Position numbers and translations under genes: made by a program. From Mermis nigrescens (Eukaryota; Nematoda; Enoplea; Mermithida; Mermithidae): a stretch of DNA of 64,000 nt. Position 1 is the stretch's first letter, and every line of letters starts with the position of its first letter. The notes below the pieces were generated by a model. It worked only from the letters and a program-made list of their open reading frames with translations, was not told the origin of the DNA and did no database searches. Positions 43,801 through 52,534 of the stretch are shown piece after piece. Location: the NCBI GenBank assembly GCA_036768485.1, contig JAVLUZ010000142.1, forward strand, positions 2,851,848 through 2,915,847, written 5' to 3'.

Positions 43801-46527
43801 CGCCTCGAGATATCTGGCCTCAAAACTTTTCGGCTCCCCCGAAATAAAATCCTGGATACGGGCCTGTATACACGTAATAAAAGGAGTACTCGGGTTGAGT
43901 TGGACACGGTCAAGAATGCGATTGAACTCTAGTCCCTAAGCGCTATAGTCCTTAAGCACAATAAAGAGAAAATCAATATAGGTAGACGCAAATTAGCAAC
44001 AAAAGGAAATCTATATATTTCATGATTTATTCTTATTTAGTAATTAATTTAATACATTTTCTCATAAAATTTATATTTATATTTAAATTATATAATTTTT
44101 ATATTCATTTCGTATTATAATTTTACGCCCATTTACTTACGCAACGGCTATCATACATGCGCATACGGTGGGTGAGGGGTATTACCCCCGCTGAAGGGTT
44201 AGTCAGACAGGCTATGTCCTTCGATTTTGAGCTGACGGAACGTTTTTTTGCATCATTTTTGGAGGTCAAAAGCCGTAAAAATATCAAACTTTTCTGGCGC
44301 GCCGGATTAGTACTTTTATGTACTTTTAATCAAAAAAATTCCCAAAATGTATCAATTTATGTATTTTTTAGTGTTAAAAGTAGTATAATGCAGTCAAAAT
44401 GGACTGTAAATGCTTTAAAAGGCGATATTACGACGAAAAAACGTTTAGTAGGCTATTTTGACCATTTTTGCCGTTTGAACAGCAAAAACTCGTGAGTGGT
44501 AAATTTACTCTTTAGATTTCTGGGATTTAACCCCCTGCCGACCCTGACCTTGCGCACCTATGACGGCTATGCGTACCAAGACTAGGTGGCCAGATAACGC
44601 ATCAGCTGAGCAAGAATGCGGCAGAACGCAAGGCACCAGACCTGCTTTAACACATGCATAAAAAGCAAGAATGTTATTAGAATGATTGGCGCCCCACAAT
44701 GCGACAACTAGCCCACGTTTCAAGCCAATCGAAAGAAATCCAGCCGATAATTTATTCACTTGATTTTGCAGCTGAGTGAAAGTCAATTGCACTGACTCTT
44801 CGCAGAAGACAACAGCTTCTCGTAAGCCTTGTTTCCTGCACATAGCATCAAATAAGGTGCGTGAACAGCAAACGAAAGAGCACATTAAGGCTATTATGAT
44901 TGAATATTCGTCGAGGGAAATAGAGAAAGAAGTCGATAAAGAACAAGAAGAGTGCAGATGCGAGCAAAATTTTAAAAATATACGCAAAATAAAGAAGGGA
45001 ATAAACACGTATGTATTTGCAAGATCGAATCCCATGTCGGGAAAAGCAATCTTTGCAAAATCTTGTATATAACGCAATAAATGAATCAGATTTTTTGATT
45101 CATATTATTATTTATCTATATATCTTAATGCAAGACTACCTTTACTAAATTTAAAATCATGACCTACTTTATTATTGTACCAATAGTTATATCCAAAAAG
45201 CATTCTAAAAGAATATTGAGAATTTTTCATTGCGCTCAGGGAGTAATTTATTGTTGTATACTAAATTATCTCGATTTTAGCGTCCGTAAACCATGATAGA
45301 CAAGCTGATTAGATCGACGCTCAAAGTTTTGGGTAGGAGGTAGTCAGCTAATTCTACAAGGAGGATAAGAATTATGATCATATATTTTTGGTCAAAAATA
45401 GTAGAAAAGACCACCCAAAATGGCCTATAAACGCAAGATTTTGCCGGTGAGATATCTCAGTCTTCCCCATTTAAATATAAGCCCACCTGATGGATGTCTA
45501 ATTAGAATGACTGCCAAGTTTTCATTTTTTACATTTATCCACACACGAATAATGACAAAGAAGCAAATCAAATGTGTTTAGCCAGATTTATGGGCGCGTT
45601 ATCTGGTACATGATGATACAACGCAATCGTACATTCATACCGCAGCTTTTTTGTGTTCTGCAAAGATTGTTCTGGCTATACAGAGACCTTTCACAACCGT
45701 ATTTGTATATGCATAAAGATTTCTGGGAGGACGACGAAGTAAAAATATCAAAAATTTTTTTAGGAATTCTCTGTCTCGTTCTGTATGTCTTCAAAATGTC
45801 TAAATTTGAGTTTTAAAAAGGTAACAACTTCAGAATTTTTCCGGTGCATCACGCGTATACAGTGTTAATTCACTTTATTAGTCCTTGCTCTGAGTTTTAA
45901 AGCTTAGATCAGTCAAAATATTTTCGTACTTCACACAAAATTAGTCATTAACTTTTTCTTTTTCTGTTAACTTGACTTGAACTTTATTGCAAAGAGGTAA
46001 AAGTAGTTCAGCACCAGCTTTGCGATTTCCTGTTTCGTTAGTCTTTACAATTTTTCTAAATTATTACAAATGATCATAATACAGAATTTTTTGGCGTTTT
46101 ATTTTATACTAGCAAGACAAAATGCTCCGATAGAGCAAAAAGGTGAATATACTTTAATTTCTTTATCATTAAGGAAGTAAAAGGAGGGGACTAGAAAAAA
46201 TTTCCTTATACGCGCAAAAGCCGTAAGAATGTGCTAAACATTTTTCCAAAAGTGGCGACATACTTCTACTGAGGTGGCACATTTTTCAGAAGGTGGCGAC
46301 ATACTACAATAATACCGACACATTCTTAATAATCCTATCAGTCTTGAGCTCAAAAAGGCTTTCGAAATGTCTTTTTTGTTCCACCCTTCCCCAGAAATCC
46401 CATGCTGTGCATGTATAGACAATAGCGAATTTGCAACAGACCTGCACATAGCATCAAATAACTGACCAATAGTCAATTCTTTGATCAAATCAACGTTACG
46501 AGGTCCTTTAAAATACGCCATTTGATC
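22701..46527 (-). CDS. Acyl-CoA synthetase, ACSF2-like (13 exons, N-terminus outside)
   Basis: A divergent AMP-forming acyl-CoA synthetase. Exons, 5' to 3': 46442-46527, 44577-44835, 42206-42375, 41338-41467, 38941-39036, 32932-33080, 31747-31838, 31604-31683, 29893-30000, 29598-29755, 28831-28972, 25354-25479, 22701-22808. All joins have GT donors and AG acceptors and keep phase; the sum is 1704 nt. The order of blocks follows ACSF2 (mitochondrial medium-chain acyl-CoA synthetase family): TIGQLFDAMC, LTFTQL, the AMP-binding P-loop, CCPMPVF, CTCLISNP, a TE motif, GWLQTGD, an IxIxPIE region and the C-terminal KKVQK. Key motifs deviate: the P-loop reads TAGCTSEPK instead of TSGTTGxPK, and RGGEN reads RDNNP. 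It may have altered or lost activity. The first exon or exons (about 45 residues) are not identified. Confidence 0.85.
23538..23745 (+). repeat. TTGG-rich degenerate tetranucleotide array
   Basis: About 200 bp of TTGGTTGG, TTGATTGG and TAGTTGG variants in the last intron of the ACSF2-like gene. Confidence 0.85.
24080..25009. mobile_element. hAT element family 3 (930 bp), exact 8-bp target duplication
   Basis: Flanked by TTTGTACG at 24072-24079 and 25010-25017, exact. The right end (AAAATCCTGAATCCGCCACTG) is a familiar hAT terminus; the left end begins CAGGCTCATATTTAG. A second repeat (family 5, about 24340-24752) is nested inside. It has no transposase. Confidence 0.88.
24340..24752. mobile_element. 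Repeat family 5 copy (TTTTTTTGTACAAG ends)
   Basis: Starts TTTTTTTGTACAAGATCC and ends GAATACAAAAAA, imperfect inverted ends. Contains the palindrome CGGCGCGAAGCGCCG. A second copy lies at 59578-61425, split by a hAT element, and a partial one at about 45640-45800. Confidence 0.75.
25173..25306 (-). mobile_element. MITE family 1 copy, short
   Basis: A 134-bp deleted copy: both ends are recognisable (CACATAGGCGTG and TGCTGCCCATGTATG) but the core is missing. It starts 47 bases inside the intron after exon k. Confidence 0.75.
25354..25479 (-). CDS. ACSF2-like gene, exon k
   Basis: 126 nt after acceptor GATTTAAG. Encodes IVGISDSRLGEKLCACVIRK, matching the VxGxPDxxxGE block of the C-terminal domain, then a charged helix. 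Donor GTAGCT. Confidence 0.9.
26240..26483. mobile_element. Palindromic MITE family 6, copy 1
   Basis: A nearly perfect 240-bp hairpin: the arm AAAAATGCTCCGATGG...CCGCACAAC is repeated in reverse after a spacer of about 20 bp. CTAG flanks both ends. Confidence 0.88.
26484..28570 (+). repeat. About 2-kb segment duplicated at 34911-36600 (copy 1)
   Basis: Collinear with 34911-36600. It contains four diverged units of about 125 bp (shared TTCAGTGTAAACTTTACACAA) between 26640 and 27180, then longer units that share TTGTCCCGACTT and GCGGAGAA. A MITE family 1 copy (27287-27551) is present here and absent from the other copy. It lies in the intron before exon k. Confidence 0.8.
27287..27551 (+). 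mobile_element. MITE family 1 copy, exact 8-bp target duplication
   Basis: 265 bp, flanked by CTTGTGAC at 27279-27286 and 27552-27559, exact. Confidence 0.9.
28831..28972 (-). CDS. ACSF2-like gene, exon j
   Basis: 142 nt after acceptor ATATTGCAG. Encodes DVGSLSKEGAVTLMGSINDV, IFRDNNPIIPLPIEKLIASH. It is the hinge (A8) region; the usual GRxKDxIxRGGEN reads GSINDVIFRDNNP, so several usually conserved residues are replaced. Donor GTGAGT. Confidence 0.88.
28973..29597. other. Intron; left end of a family 7 MITE
   Basis: No coding sequence. Sequence at about 29030-29080 (CATGCATAATCTGGGGAGG) matches the left end of repeat family 7. Confidence 0.5.
29598..29755 (-). CDS. ACSF2-like gene, exon i
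   Basis: 158 nt after acceptor TTTTTCTTAG. Encodes VKIVDFKEDERQIDFGKPGK, LGYYGQPALTAKAYAN and GWLQTG, the ATP-ribose-binding GWxxTGD motif whose Asp comes from the next exon. Donor GTACAT. Confidence 0.92.
29893..30000 (-). CDS. ACSF2-like gene, exon h
   Basis: 108 nt after acceptor TTTTTTGTAG. Encodes AGVFLTEMGFMPFLHPKG and SEEIGLSDGRIADHYE. The family YGxTE motif appears as FLTE: the Thr-Glu pair is kept, Tyr-Gly is not. Donor GTAAAA. Confidence 0.85.
30834..31046 (-). mobile_element. MITE family 1 copy
   Basis: 213 bp; flanks GTCTAGAT (30826-30833) and GTCTAGAC (31047-31054) match at 7 of 8 positions. An (AAT)n tract lies at 31138-31163, and a short family 2-like fragment at about 30657-30730. 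Confidence 0.87.
31604..31683 (-). CDS. ACSF2-like gene, exon g2
   Basis: 80 nt after acceptor CTACTTGTAG. Encodes LCVGGDHTTSEQAALFFDKL, the gGGxxxS region that precedes the YGxTE motif. Donor GTAAGT. Confidence 0.85.
31747..31838 (-). CDS. ACSF2-like gene, exon g1
   Basis: 92 nt after acceptor TTGATTGTAG. Encodes CTCLISNPIVFHLMLRMP and KKYTLESLTS, matching the CTTLYGTPTMFVDL segment of ACSF2. Donor GTGAGT. Confidence 0.85.
31839..32931. other. Intron, nothing recognised
   Basis: AT-rich intron of the ACSF2-like gene with no repeat or coding feature that I recognise. Confidence 0.5.
32932..33080 (-). CDS. ACSF2-like gene, exon f
   Basis: 149 nt after acceptor TTTGTCTTAG. Encodes GEILCCPMPVFRGPALCMAV and GLKVVYPAALPPAPAIFEAI. 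It corresponds to the PLFHxxG region of the family. Donor GTATAG. Confidence 0.88.
33810..34256. mobile_element. Element with internal ATAGCTAT minisatellite, inserted in a family 6 MITE
   Basis: Flanked by GCTCCGAA (33802-33809) and GCTCCGAT (34257-34264), 7 of 8 matching. That octamer is part of the family 6 terminus, so the insertion split the end of that MITE. The interior (about 33865-34200) has around ten diverged 40-50-bp units, each with TATAGCTAT and TGAGCTC/TTTTTGAG variants. The right end (GCGCCTATG) resembles family 2. Confidence 0.82.
34265..34910. mobile_element. Palindromic MITE family 6, copy 2
   Basis: About 150-bp inverted arms (GGAACAAAAAGGACGAATAT side and its reverse near 34865-34890) around a 350-bp spacer; the first about 20 bases lie at 33789-33809, cut off by the insertion above. 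Confidence 0.85.
34911..36600 (+). repeat. About 2-kb segment duplicated from/to 26484-28570 (copy 2)
   Basis: Collinear with copy 1, including the tandem TTACACAACTA units (35090-35410), the GAGTGTAA...GTTTGGGCC block (35915) and the terminal TACCCAAGTATAT block (36550). It lies in the intron between exons e and f. Confidence 0.8.
36881..37980 (-). pseudogene. Reverse transcriptase remnant with YIDD, Penelope-like
   Basis: Leftward fragments at 37624-37980, 37467-37796, 37146-37346 and 36881-37180. They read LHDNFVVNVAIKSSNNSVII, then SPLLADLFLLYCEYQFL and SFNNVTRYIDDIAGMN. This combination (an xDKxSNN-like block followed by APLxADLFL and RYxDD) is typical of Penelope-like or related reverse transcriptases found in many animals. 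It is broken by several frameshifts and lies in an intron of the ACSF2-like gene. Confidence 0.65.
38941..39036 (-). CDS. ACSF2-like gene, exon e
   Basis: 96 nt after acceptor TTTTATACTAG. Encodes the second half of the P-loop, GCTSEPKLVALSH, then YQLINSCLIVAKRLN. Relative to the family consensus the first Thr of the loop is Cys; the final Lys is kept. Donor GTAAGT. Confidence 0.9.
39471..39697 (-). mobile_element. MITE family 1 copy
   Basis: 227 bp with the conserved core and both ends. Flanks TATATGCC and GATATGTG match at 5 of 8 positions only. Confidence 0.83.
39793..40131 (+). mobile_element. MITE family 7 copy
   Basis: 339 bp. Inverted ends CATACACGATCTTGGG and CCCCATGCTGTGTATG. Shares GATAGAGCATC and TTTTTGACGCGT with 55514-55870. 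Confidence 0.7.
40825..41035 (-). mobile_element. MITE family 2-like copy
   Basis: Begins CATAGATGCACAAGGTCA, as family 2 does, and contains the GGTCAGGGAGGGG block; the right end is poorly preserved. Confidence 0.5.
41338..41467 (-). CDS. ACSF2-like gene, exon d
   Basis: 130 nt after acceptor TTTTATCAG. Encodes KLSELFVTVSQKDKV and a segment ending PDTLASILLTA, the first half of the AMP-binding signature. Donor GTAGGT. The signature is split between this exon and the next. Confidence 0.88.
41468..42205. other. Intron c/d, nothing recognised
   Basis: AT-rich, no repeat or coding feature recognised. Confidence 0.5.
42206..42375 (-). CDS. ACSF2-like gene, exon c
   Basis: 170 nt after acceptor ACTTTTATAG. 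Encodes AAAIVCFPTIKHGHCYEVL, KLDSKRFPSLKHVIIDED: the loop region before the P-loop in ACSF2. Donor GTAAGA. Confidence 0.85.
43075..43866. mobile_element. hAT element family 3 (792 bp)
   Basis: Inverted ends CAGGCCCGTATC and GATACGGGCCTG. Flanks CATACACG (43067-43074) and TATACACG (43867-43874) match at 7 of 8. The interior has three diverged GGCGCTT(C/A)GCGC-containing units. Confidence 0.87.
44152..44562 (+). mobile_element. MITE family 2 (411 bp), exact 8-bp target duplication beside a splice donor
   Basis: Flanked by ACGGCTAT at 44144-44151 and 44563-44570, exact. Ends CATACATGCGCA and TGCGCACCTATG. The right duplication touches the donor hexamer of exon b (44571-44576). Confidence 0.9.
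44577..44835 (-). CDS. ACSF2-like gene, exon b
   Basis: 259 nt, encoding KQGLREAVVFCEE, QLTFTQLQNQVNKLSAGFLS, GLKRGLVVALWGANHSN and AFYACVKAGLVPCVLP: the start of the ANL N-domain. The donor GTACGC is followed immediately by a MITE family 2 target duplication (44563-44570). Confidence 0.9.
44835..44855. repeat. 21-bp direct repeat, copy at the exon b acceptor
   Basis: Identical to 46441-46461. Its AG is the splice acceptor and its last G is the first base of exon b. Confidence 0.95.
44836..46441 (-). other. Intron a/b, flanked by an exact 21-bp direct repeat
   Basis: A 1606-bp intron. Bases 46441-46461 (end of exon a plus one intron base) equal bases 44835-44855 (end of the intron plus one exon base). 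Contains a family 5-like part (about 45640-45800), one arm of MITE family 6 (about 46114-46225) and the end of a family 7 copy (to 46413). Confidence 0.85.
46441..46461. repeat. 21-bp direct repeat, copy at the exon a donor
   Basis: Identical to 44835-44855; 1606 bp apart. Reads TTGATGCTATGTGCAGG at its 3' end on the coding strand. Confidence 0.95.
46442..46527 (-). CDS. ACSF2-like gene, exon a (first recognised)
   Basis: Phase 0 start after acceptor TTTTTTGTCATAG. It encodes DQMAYFKGPRNVDLIKELT and IGQLFDAMC, which matches the ACSF2 segment just before the N-terminal domain. The donor is GTCTGT (weak). The last 20 bases plus the first intron base are repeated exactly at the end of the intron. 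Confidence 0.85.
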
Positions 46528-49314
46528 CTATGACAAAAAAGTAGTGGATTAAGTAAAGTATAAAAGGATCTTAATTCGACTCTCAACAGTGTAATTGGAA
46601 ATTTATTCAGAAATTTTAAAGCAACGCGACTTCTGAGAAATCAAAAATTTTCATAATCATTCAGTAGTATTGAGGTTGAAGTAGTTTATCTCCATTGACC
46701 TTGGGGCAATAGGCGTGCATGGTAAACGTGGTAGAAAATGACCGGAAGAGAACGATGAGAAATTTCAGAAATCTTGAAACAATTTGTTTCTAGAGAAAGT
46801 AAAAACTTCCCAGGATCATTCAATAAGACGGATTTTAAACTATTCTATCTTTAATGGCTTCAGGGCAATGAGGCAAATAGGAAAACGATAGGACAATTCG
46901 AATAAGTTACTGTGCCGTTATTTCCAACCTTTTTTTAGAATTGTGATACTTTCTCATGTAAACAGGATAAGTCACAATTATGAGGCGAACATAAGTAACG
47001 ACTGATCGTCTTGAGCCATGTAAATGATCCTACAAGCTAACAACGATAACCTGACTTCATTCTTTCTGATAAAATAGCAGAAAGTTAGTGAAAAACTGAA
47101 TGAATACGATGCATATATAGAACAAAATATTCAATTTCTCAAACTATAATTATTTCTGCAAGCTCACGACTATATTCAGAATATTGACTGTCATTTTTTA
47201 TTACATGGGTGAGACAATGTTTTAGGTTTAAAACGTTAAATTTTGCGGTGAATGACTCGAAAGACACTATTAAATGCTCGTGATGAGGACTTTCAAGAAG
47301 TATAATATTCGTACATTGAGTACAAAATTCATGCGCTGTCAATAACAAGTTAATTTTGGTGACTAAAATTACACTTTGCCTTGTAGTTTTCATGCTAGAA
47401 CATATCTCAAGATATATGTTATACTTCTATCTATCAATAGCGGACGTCTTAACTTGAGAATAGACTAATCTTCACTCTGAACTTACAAGACTGTATTATA
47501 TTCGTATTAGTTGCGTTCGGAAAGTAACGCCATACCAGACTACAAAAGGCAAACGACATTATAACTTTATTTCTAAAGTAAAAATCGCGATACGAACGGG
47601 AGACGTAAAATCTCACGTTATAAGCAGGTATGTGACTGAACAAGGACTAAAAATTAGAAAAAAACTTAAGTATATTAAAAATTGTATAATATAAAATTGA
47701 TTTTATCCGAATTAATAAGAATTAATGAATACTTAATTACGTGCGGGAAATAAATATATAAACGAGTGCCACTCGACAGAATCGCGTAACCAGAAACAGT
47801 GATCACGACAATCCCTATAACTAAATATGACGAGCCATTACCTATAAAAAAATAAAAAACGATACCGAAAACGCGAACTCATGCATTAAATATAAATAAA
47901 AGAGGAAGATAACGAGCAACAAGAAATCTTCCGTTTCAAGAGACATTTCGTGTAAATTATAACTCACGAAGCTTATTGGCACACATGCACACCGGAAGGG
48001 GGTATGGGGAATATCCGCCTACCAGGATTTTTGAGAATCATACCCCTCAGTCCATTTTGGACCAAAACTGATTGCATAAACCCCAAAAAAGCGTCAAATG
48101 ACGTCTTACAATGTAATTTCTACTTATTTTCCGAGCAGTACACTGTTCAATTCATTCACCCAGACACTTTTCTTTCTTTATTTTGTATATATTTAATGTA
48201 ACATGTCATTCCATTGCCCTTATTGTTATTGTTTTTATGCAAATTTAACCATAAATATTCATAAAAAAATAAAATACGATTATTTAAGTATAAAAATTCG
48301 ACATTAAATAAGTAAAAAAATATTCATTTACCCCCTCCCCCAAGGAAACTCGGTTTACCCCCTTCTATAGGTTTTAACTGTGTGCATGTATGCTTATCGG
48401 GATTTATTTATATATAGTCAAATCTTTATAATCCTTAATATTTATTTGAATATTCGAGCAAAACTAAAGCGCTTATGTATAAATGAATATGAAGATTTGC
48501 GTGCGTCGGGCTTTCAGTAAAAGGAATAGTAGGTAGAGGTCTGTCATGCAAAAAATACGGACCAATTAAGCAGTTATGTAAAAACTCCGAGCATTCTGAT
48601 TAAACAAATATCGAAAAAGGACAAAAAAAGATCAGAAAAATATGAGGGAAAAATTGAACTAAAATTTTAAGTTGTCCCAAGGCCATCATAATATTAAAGC
48701 TATTACTGAAAAGAACTAATTCTTAAAGTTACCCTCCTCCTGTCGGCTAAACATAGTTGGCGAGATAAATAATGGATAGGTCTGTATTTTCTAATGATTT
48801 TTAGTCATAATCTATGAAATTTTCCAAATTATTTCGGCAAGGGCCGGATGTAACTCATTAGCGAAGTGATATTTATTGACTTTCTTGGCTTTCCGAAAGT
48901 CTAATTTTTGTGCCAGAAATGTATTTCTTGTGTGCAGCAAACATTTTGCAGTTAGTACATACATAAGATAATCGGGAAGGAAGCTGCAGTTGTAGTTATG
49001 TTTAACTATTTTGTATCCTGACTTTTCAAGTTCTGTATTAAACGTTATTATGCAAAATTGTGAGAAGTTCGCTTATTTTTTATAGAAAATGTTAACAAAT
49101 TATCAATTTGGACCGGAAATGATTCTGCCTACAAGAAAATAGCGAAAAAACAATATTTGTGCAATGTGCATTTAATTTTATACATTTGTGGTACTGTTAT
49201 ACATTAAATTATTATTTTAATTATTAATTTAATTATTAATTAATTTACATACAATTCTAGGACTATTTTTGGCAGTTTTGAAAAAGTTGGATACCGCTCA
49301 CCACCACACGTGGA
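46528..49314. other. Upstream flank of the ACSF2-like gene; only weak exon candidates
   Basis: The missing first exon should be here or further right. One candidate is 47487-47559 (minus): MSFAFCSLVWRYFPNATNTN, Arg/aromatic-rich like a mitochondrial targeting start, with a good GTAAGT donor, but its phase does not fit exon a without another exon. Open frames at 47139-47393 and about 47743-47844 (minus; the latter with a hydrophobic stretch) are not recognisable. The rest shows nothing. Confidence 0.3.
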
Positions 49315-49537
49315 CGTTTGGGGGGAATTGGAGGGATATGCAACCCCCAGAAGGCCAAATACCCCAGAATTCAATTTTTGAAGTTTTTTGTTTTTTCGCG
49401 ATTTTTTGATGCTAATGAATAGTGCTCGAAGAGAAACATTGAAAATGGTGTTTTTCGCCTACTACCATTTTTAAGACCATTTTTTTATTTTTAAAAAAAT
49501 CTTGCACCCCCAGAAATTTAGGTGCGGCTTACCTATG
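49315..49537 (-). mobile_element. MITE family 1 copy
   Basis: 223 bp; flanks CTCACCAC (49307-49314) and ATCACCAC (49538-49545) match at 7 of 8 positions. Confidence 0.87.
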
Positions 49538-50163
49538 ATCACCACCGCTTCCGTCAGGGAATCCTGGAACCGCCGCTACTAATAAAATGCACTTCTCATT
49601 TATACTAATTTTGCTCCTTAGTGCGTTAGAACAAAATAAGCGTCTTTTAATAAAAAATTTTAATTTCAACTTCGAAAATTGAAAACACATGCATTGATTG
49701 AAACGGACGGGAAAATTCAATAATTTAATTAATAGAGCACATGCGCTATTCTATGTACTAGAGCTGTGCCGGGGCCAGGCCCCGGCCCCGGCCCCGGCGC
49801 CGGGGCCTAGGCCCCGGCCCCGGGCCGGGTCAGGCTGGCCCCGGCACCGGGGCCGGGGCCAGTGTTATAATTGATTATAATGTAGAAAATTGATAATGTT
49901 TTGAGCAGATTTACCTTCAAGCTCAATTTCAAGCAACACCACACATCTTGCTAATTCAAATCTTTATTTTATTATGTCAGGTTGGTGCAAATTTCTAGTT
50001 AATAATCAAAATTGACATATTTTGAATTGCAATTCATATAGCCGAGCTTTCCAGCTTGCTTGGTAGCAGACAGCTACGTCTATCAGAACAAATAGAATAA
50101 TAAGCCAAAAAAAGTGCGAAGTAAAGCTAATTGAAAAACGCGTCCAAGTCAGAGGAGTTAAAT

Positions 50164-50390
50164 CCATACATGGGCCGCTCAAAAATTATAGGGTTCCAAA
50201 ACTTTTCGAAGTCAAAAAGTGCCTGATAATATATGGTAGGGCGAAAAAACACCGTTTTCTTGCGTTTCTCAATGAGAGCTATCCATTAGCATCAAAAAAT
50301 CGCAGAAACACAAAAAATTCTGAAAATCAATTTCTGGGGCGTCTAGCGGATTTGTTTTGGGGGGAGAGTGTGAATTCTGGGGGTCTAGAC
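50164..50390 (+). mobile_element. MITE family 1 copy, nested
   Basis: Begins CATACATGGGC and shares the core; abuts the next copy, inside the GC-ended hAT element. Confidence 0.7.
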
Positions 50391-50620
50391 CATAGGTGGG
50401 CAGCACCGAAATTTTGGGAGTGTGAAAAAATTTCTGGGGGGTGGTGGTGAAAAACACCATTTTCCGACGTTTCTCGTCGAGCACTATCCCTTGGCATCAA
50501 AAAATCGCTAAAAAAGCAAAAAATTTCTAAAATTGAATTCTGGGGGTATTCCAACTTCTGGGGGATGCATACCCCTAACCCCCTCCCCACGCCCACGTCC
50601 CAAGCCTCCCAATGCCCATG
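50391..50620 (+). mobile_element. MITE family 1 copy, nested
   Basis: Begins CATAGGTGGGCAGCACC and carries the TCGAGCACTATCC core; tandem with the copy at 50164-50390. Confidence 0.75.
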
Positions 50621-51330
50621 TTCTGTTATATCTTGTAATCCCAACAAATATTAACGCTTGACGCGCATATCTACTAGCAAGAATATATATGTACATAGGT
50701 ATAAGGGGTAGGGTAGGGTCGTACTATGAACACGGTAAAGCACGCTTTACTTGGCCCGGGCCAGGCCCCGGCCCCGGCCCCGGCAAAAAAGGCGGCCCCA
50801 GCACAGCTCTACTATGTACATATAGATAACAATTTAACAAAAAAATCATAAAATAATTGATTCCTTATAATTATAATTAAAATAAAATTCTTCAACAAAA
50901 GAATTATTGTAATGATGACGTCTTTCAGTTTAATGCTGCAGAACGACTGACATGTCCAAATTTTTATTTTTTCTGTAAAAAGTAAGCAATATGTAACATA
51001 TTTGATTAAATTTTTGTATAAACAATTAAAAAAATCATCCTAGCTAACACAAAAAGGGGCTATTTTTGATTCAATTGAAATATAGAAAACAAACCAATAG
51101 AAAATTCAAAAGCAAGATTTAGTAAAATCAACTTAGCAGTCGACATTACAAAGTTAGACAATACGATGCGATACTTAAGGTCTGCCAAAAAAAGCAGCCG
51201 AGTTTGAGTGAGCGTGCTACAATATATAAATGTTGAAGTCAGGATAAAATCGATCGAAAAATCCGCTACAGATTGCAAAATCAATAAAAACAGTCCTTAA
51301 TATAGAGCACACAGAAGTTATGTATATGTA

Positions 51331-51778
51331 CAGGCCCGTAGGCAGATGGAGGCATTTACTTCCCTTTCTATAATCGAAAAAAATTTTCTCACAAAGGTAG
51401 ATACCCCAAACCAGAAATCAAAAATTCTCAGAGTGCGTTCAAAAGACCACCAAGATAGGCTTTTAGCGAACTTTTGAGCTAGTAAACACTGAATTCGGCG
51501 CGGATTTCTGTTTATTTTGTCGAGTGAAGCGCTCAATTTGGGTTAGGCACGTGAAAGGTGTACATTATTTATTTTCTGCGTTGTTTTCTTCGCAAAGCTC
51601 AAAGATTGGGTACATACAAAGAAAAAATTCAAAAAATTCTTTGTGGACTGAAAAATGAATTTGTTGATTATAAATACTAAATAATGTGAAAAATTTTGTA
51701 ATTTTATACTAATAGTTTTCGAAATATCCGACTGCAAAATTTTCGTTTTACGAAAGTAAAATCCTGGCTACGGGCCTG
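51331..51778. mobile_element. hAT element family 3 (448 bp)
   Basis: Ends CAGGCCCGTAGGCAG and CTGGCTACGGGCCTG. The flanking octamers are only partly alike. It lies just 3' of the second host gene. Confidence 0.78.
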
Positions 51779-51866
51779 CATATAAATATAAGTTTATAAA
51801 GAAGCTAAATGTGTTCAACCGGATCCACCCATCAACGCCGGAAGCGTAATGACAAATCTTATAAAA

Positions 51867-52534
51867 TTAGTCTCTAGAGAGTCGTCTTGAAGTAGCACTG
51901 CGTCGTCTACCAACGCGGCGTCCGCATTTGCCACCTACAACGCCAGCCAACTTCGATTTAGATAACGATTTCGGTTTTTTGCAGCATTTACGATCACCGT
52001 CGTTGCTAGTGGACGCGAAAGCGACGCCGTCCGCAGACAAAGACGTCGCCGTCGCGGCCGTCGACGATGGATCGCCGTTGACGGCAGAAGAGCGCGGCGG
52101 CGCAGCGACGGCGCCGCGAGGCGGCGGCGGCGACGCAGCGACGGCGTTGGCATCGGGAGGCGACAGCGTGGCAGTGGCGACGGCGGCGTTTTGAGTCGGA
52201 AACGGGCCGATTTCGTCGAAAACTACCGGCGCCGACTCGGCGGACATTGGGGCGACCGTCGCCAGATCGTCACACGAACCGGAATAGCAGGACGACGGCG
52301 ACGTCGAGGAAAGGGACGATAAGGACGAAGAGGATAGCGAGCAGGAAGACGACGACGAGCTGCCGCCGTCGTAACTCGTTTCACTGACGTCGGTACCGTG
52401 GCGGCAACGTCGACAGCTTGGTCGCCGACTTCGACGTCGCCGAGCGACGACTCGAGCGTCGCCACCGCTGACCGCGTCGCCGGCGACGCTGCGCGCGTCG
52501 CACGCTGGCGCTTGACGATCGGCGATCGAGCGTA
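51867..52534 (-). CDS. WBP1-like gene, exon E: terminal, GC-rich
   Basis: 668 nt after acceptor ATTATTAAG, in phase with exon D and open for 221 codons to a stop at 51867. Arg-rich start, then a Ser run (SSSSSCSLSSSSLSSLSS), then Pro/Ala-rich sequence (SPPPPRGAVAAPP) and a basic end (GRRVGRRRSATSRRLSRD). Nearly all frames are open because of the GC-rich code, so the frame choice rests on phase. The acceptor has a poor pyrimidine tract. Confidence 0.55.

Larger units (their letters stand above)
49759..50811. mobile_element. hAT element with GC-rich ends (1053 bp), exact 8-bp target duplication
   Basis: Ends TAGAGCTGTGCCGGGGCC and GGCCCCAGCACAGCTCTA. Flanked by CTATGTAC at 49751-49758 and 50812-50819, exact. 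About 100 bp at the left and 55 bp at the right consist almost only of GGCCCCGG-type runs; the interior is AT-rich and holds two MITE family 1 copies. No transposase frame. Confidence 0.95.

Noticed and set aside
47139..47393. Exon of the ACSF2-like gene
   Set aside because: Open for 84 codons and protein-like, but without family similarity or a phase that links it to exon a; kept only as a remark.
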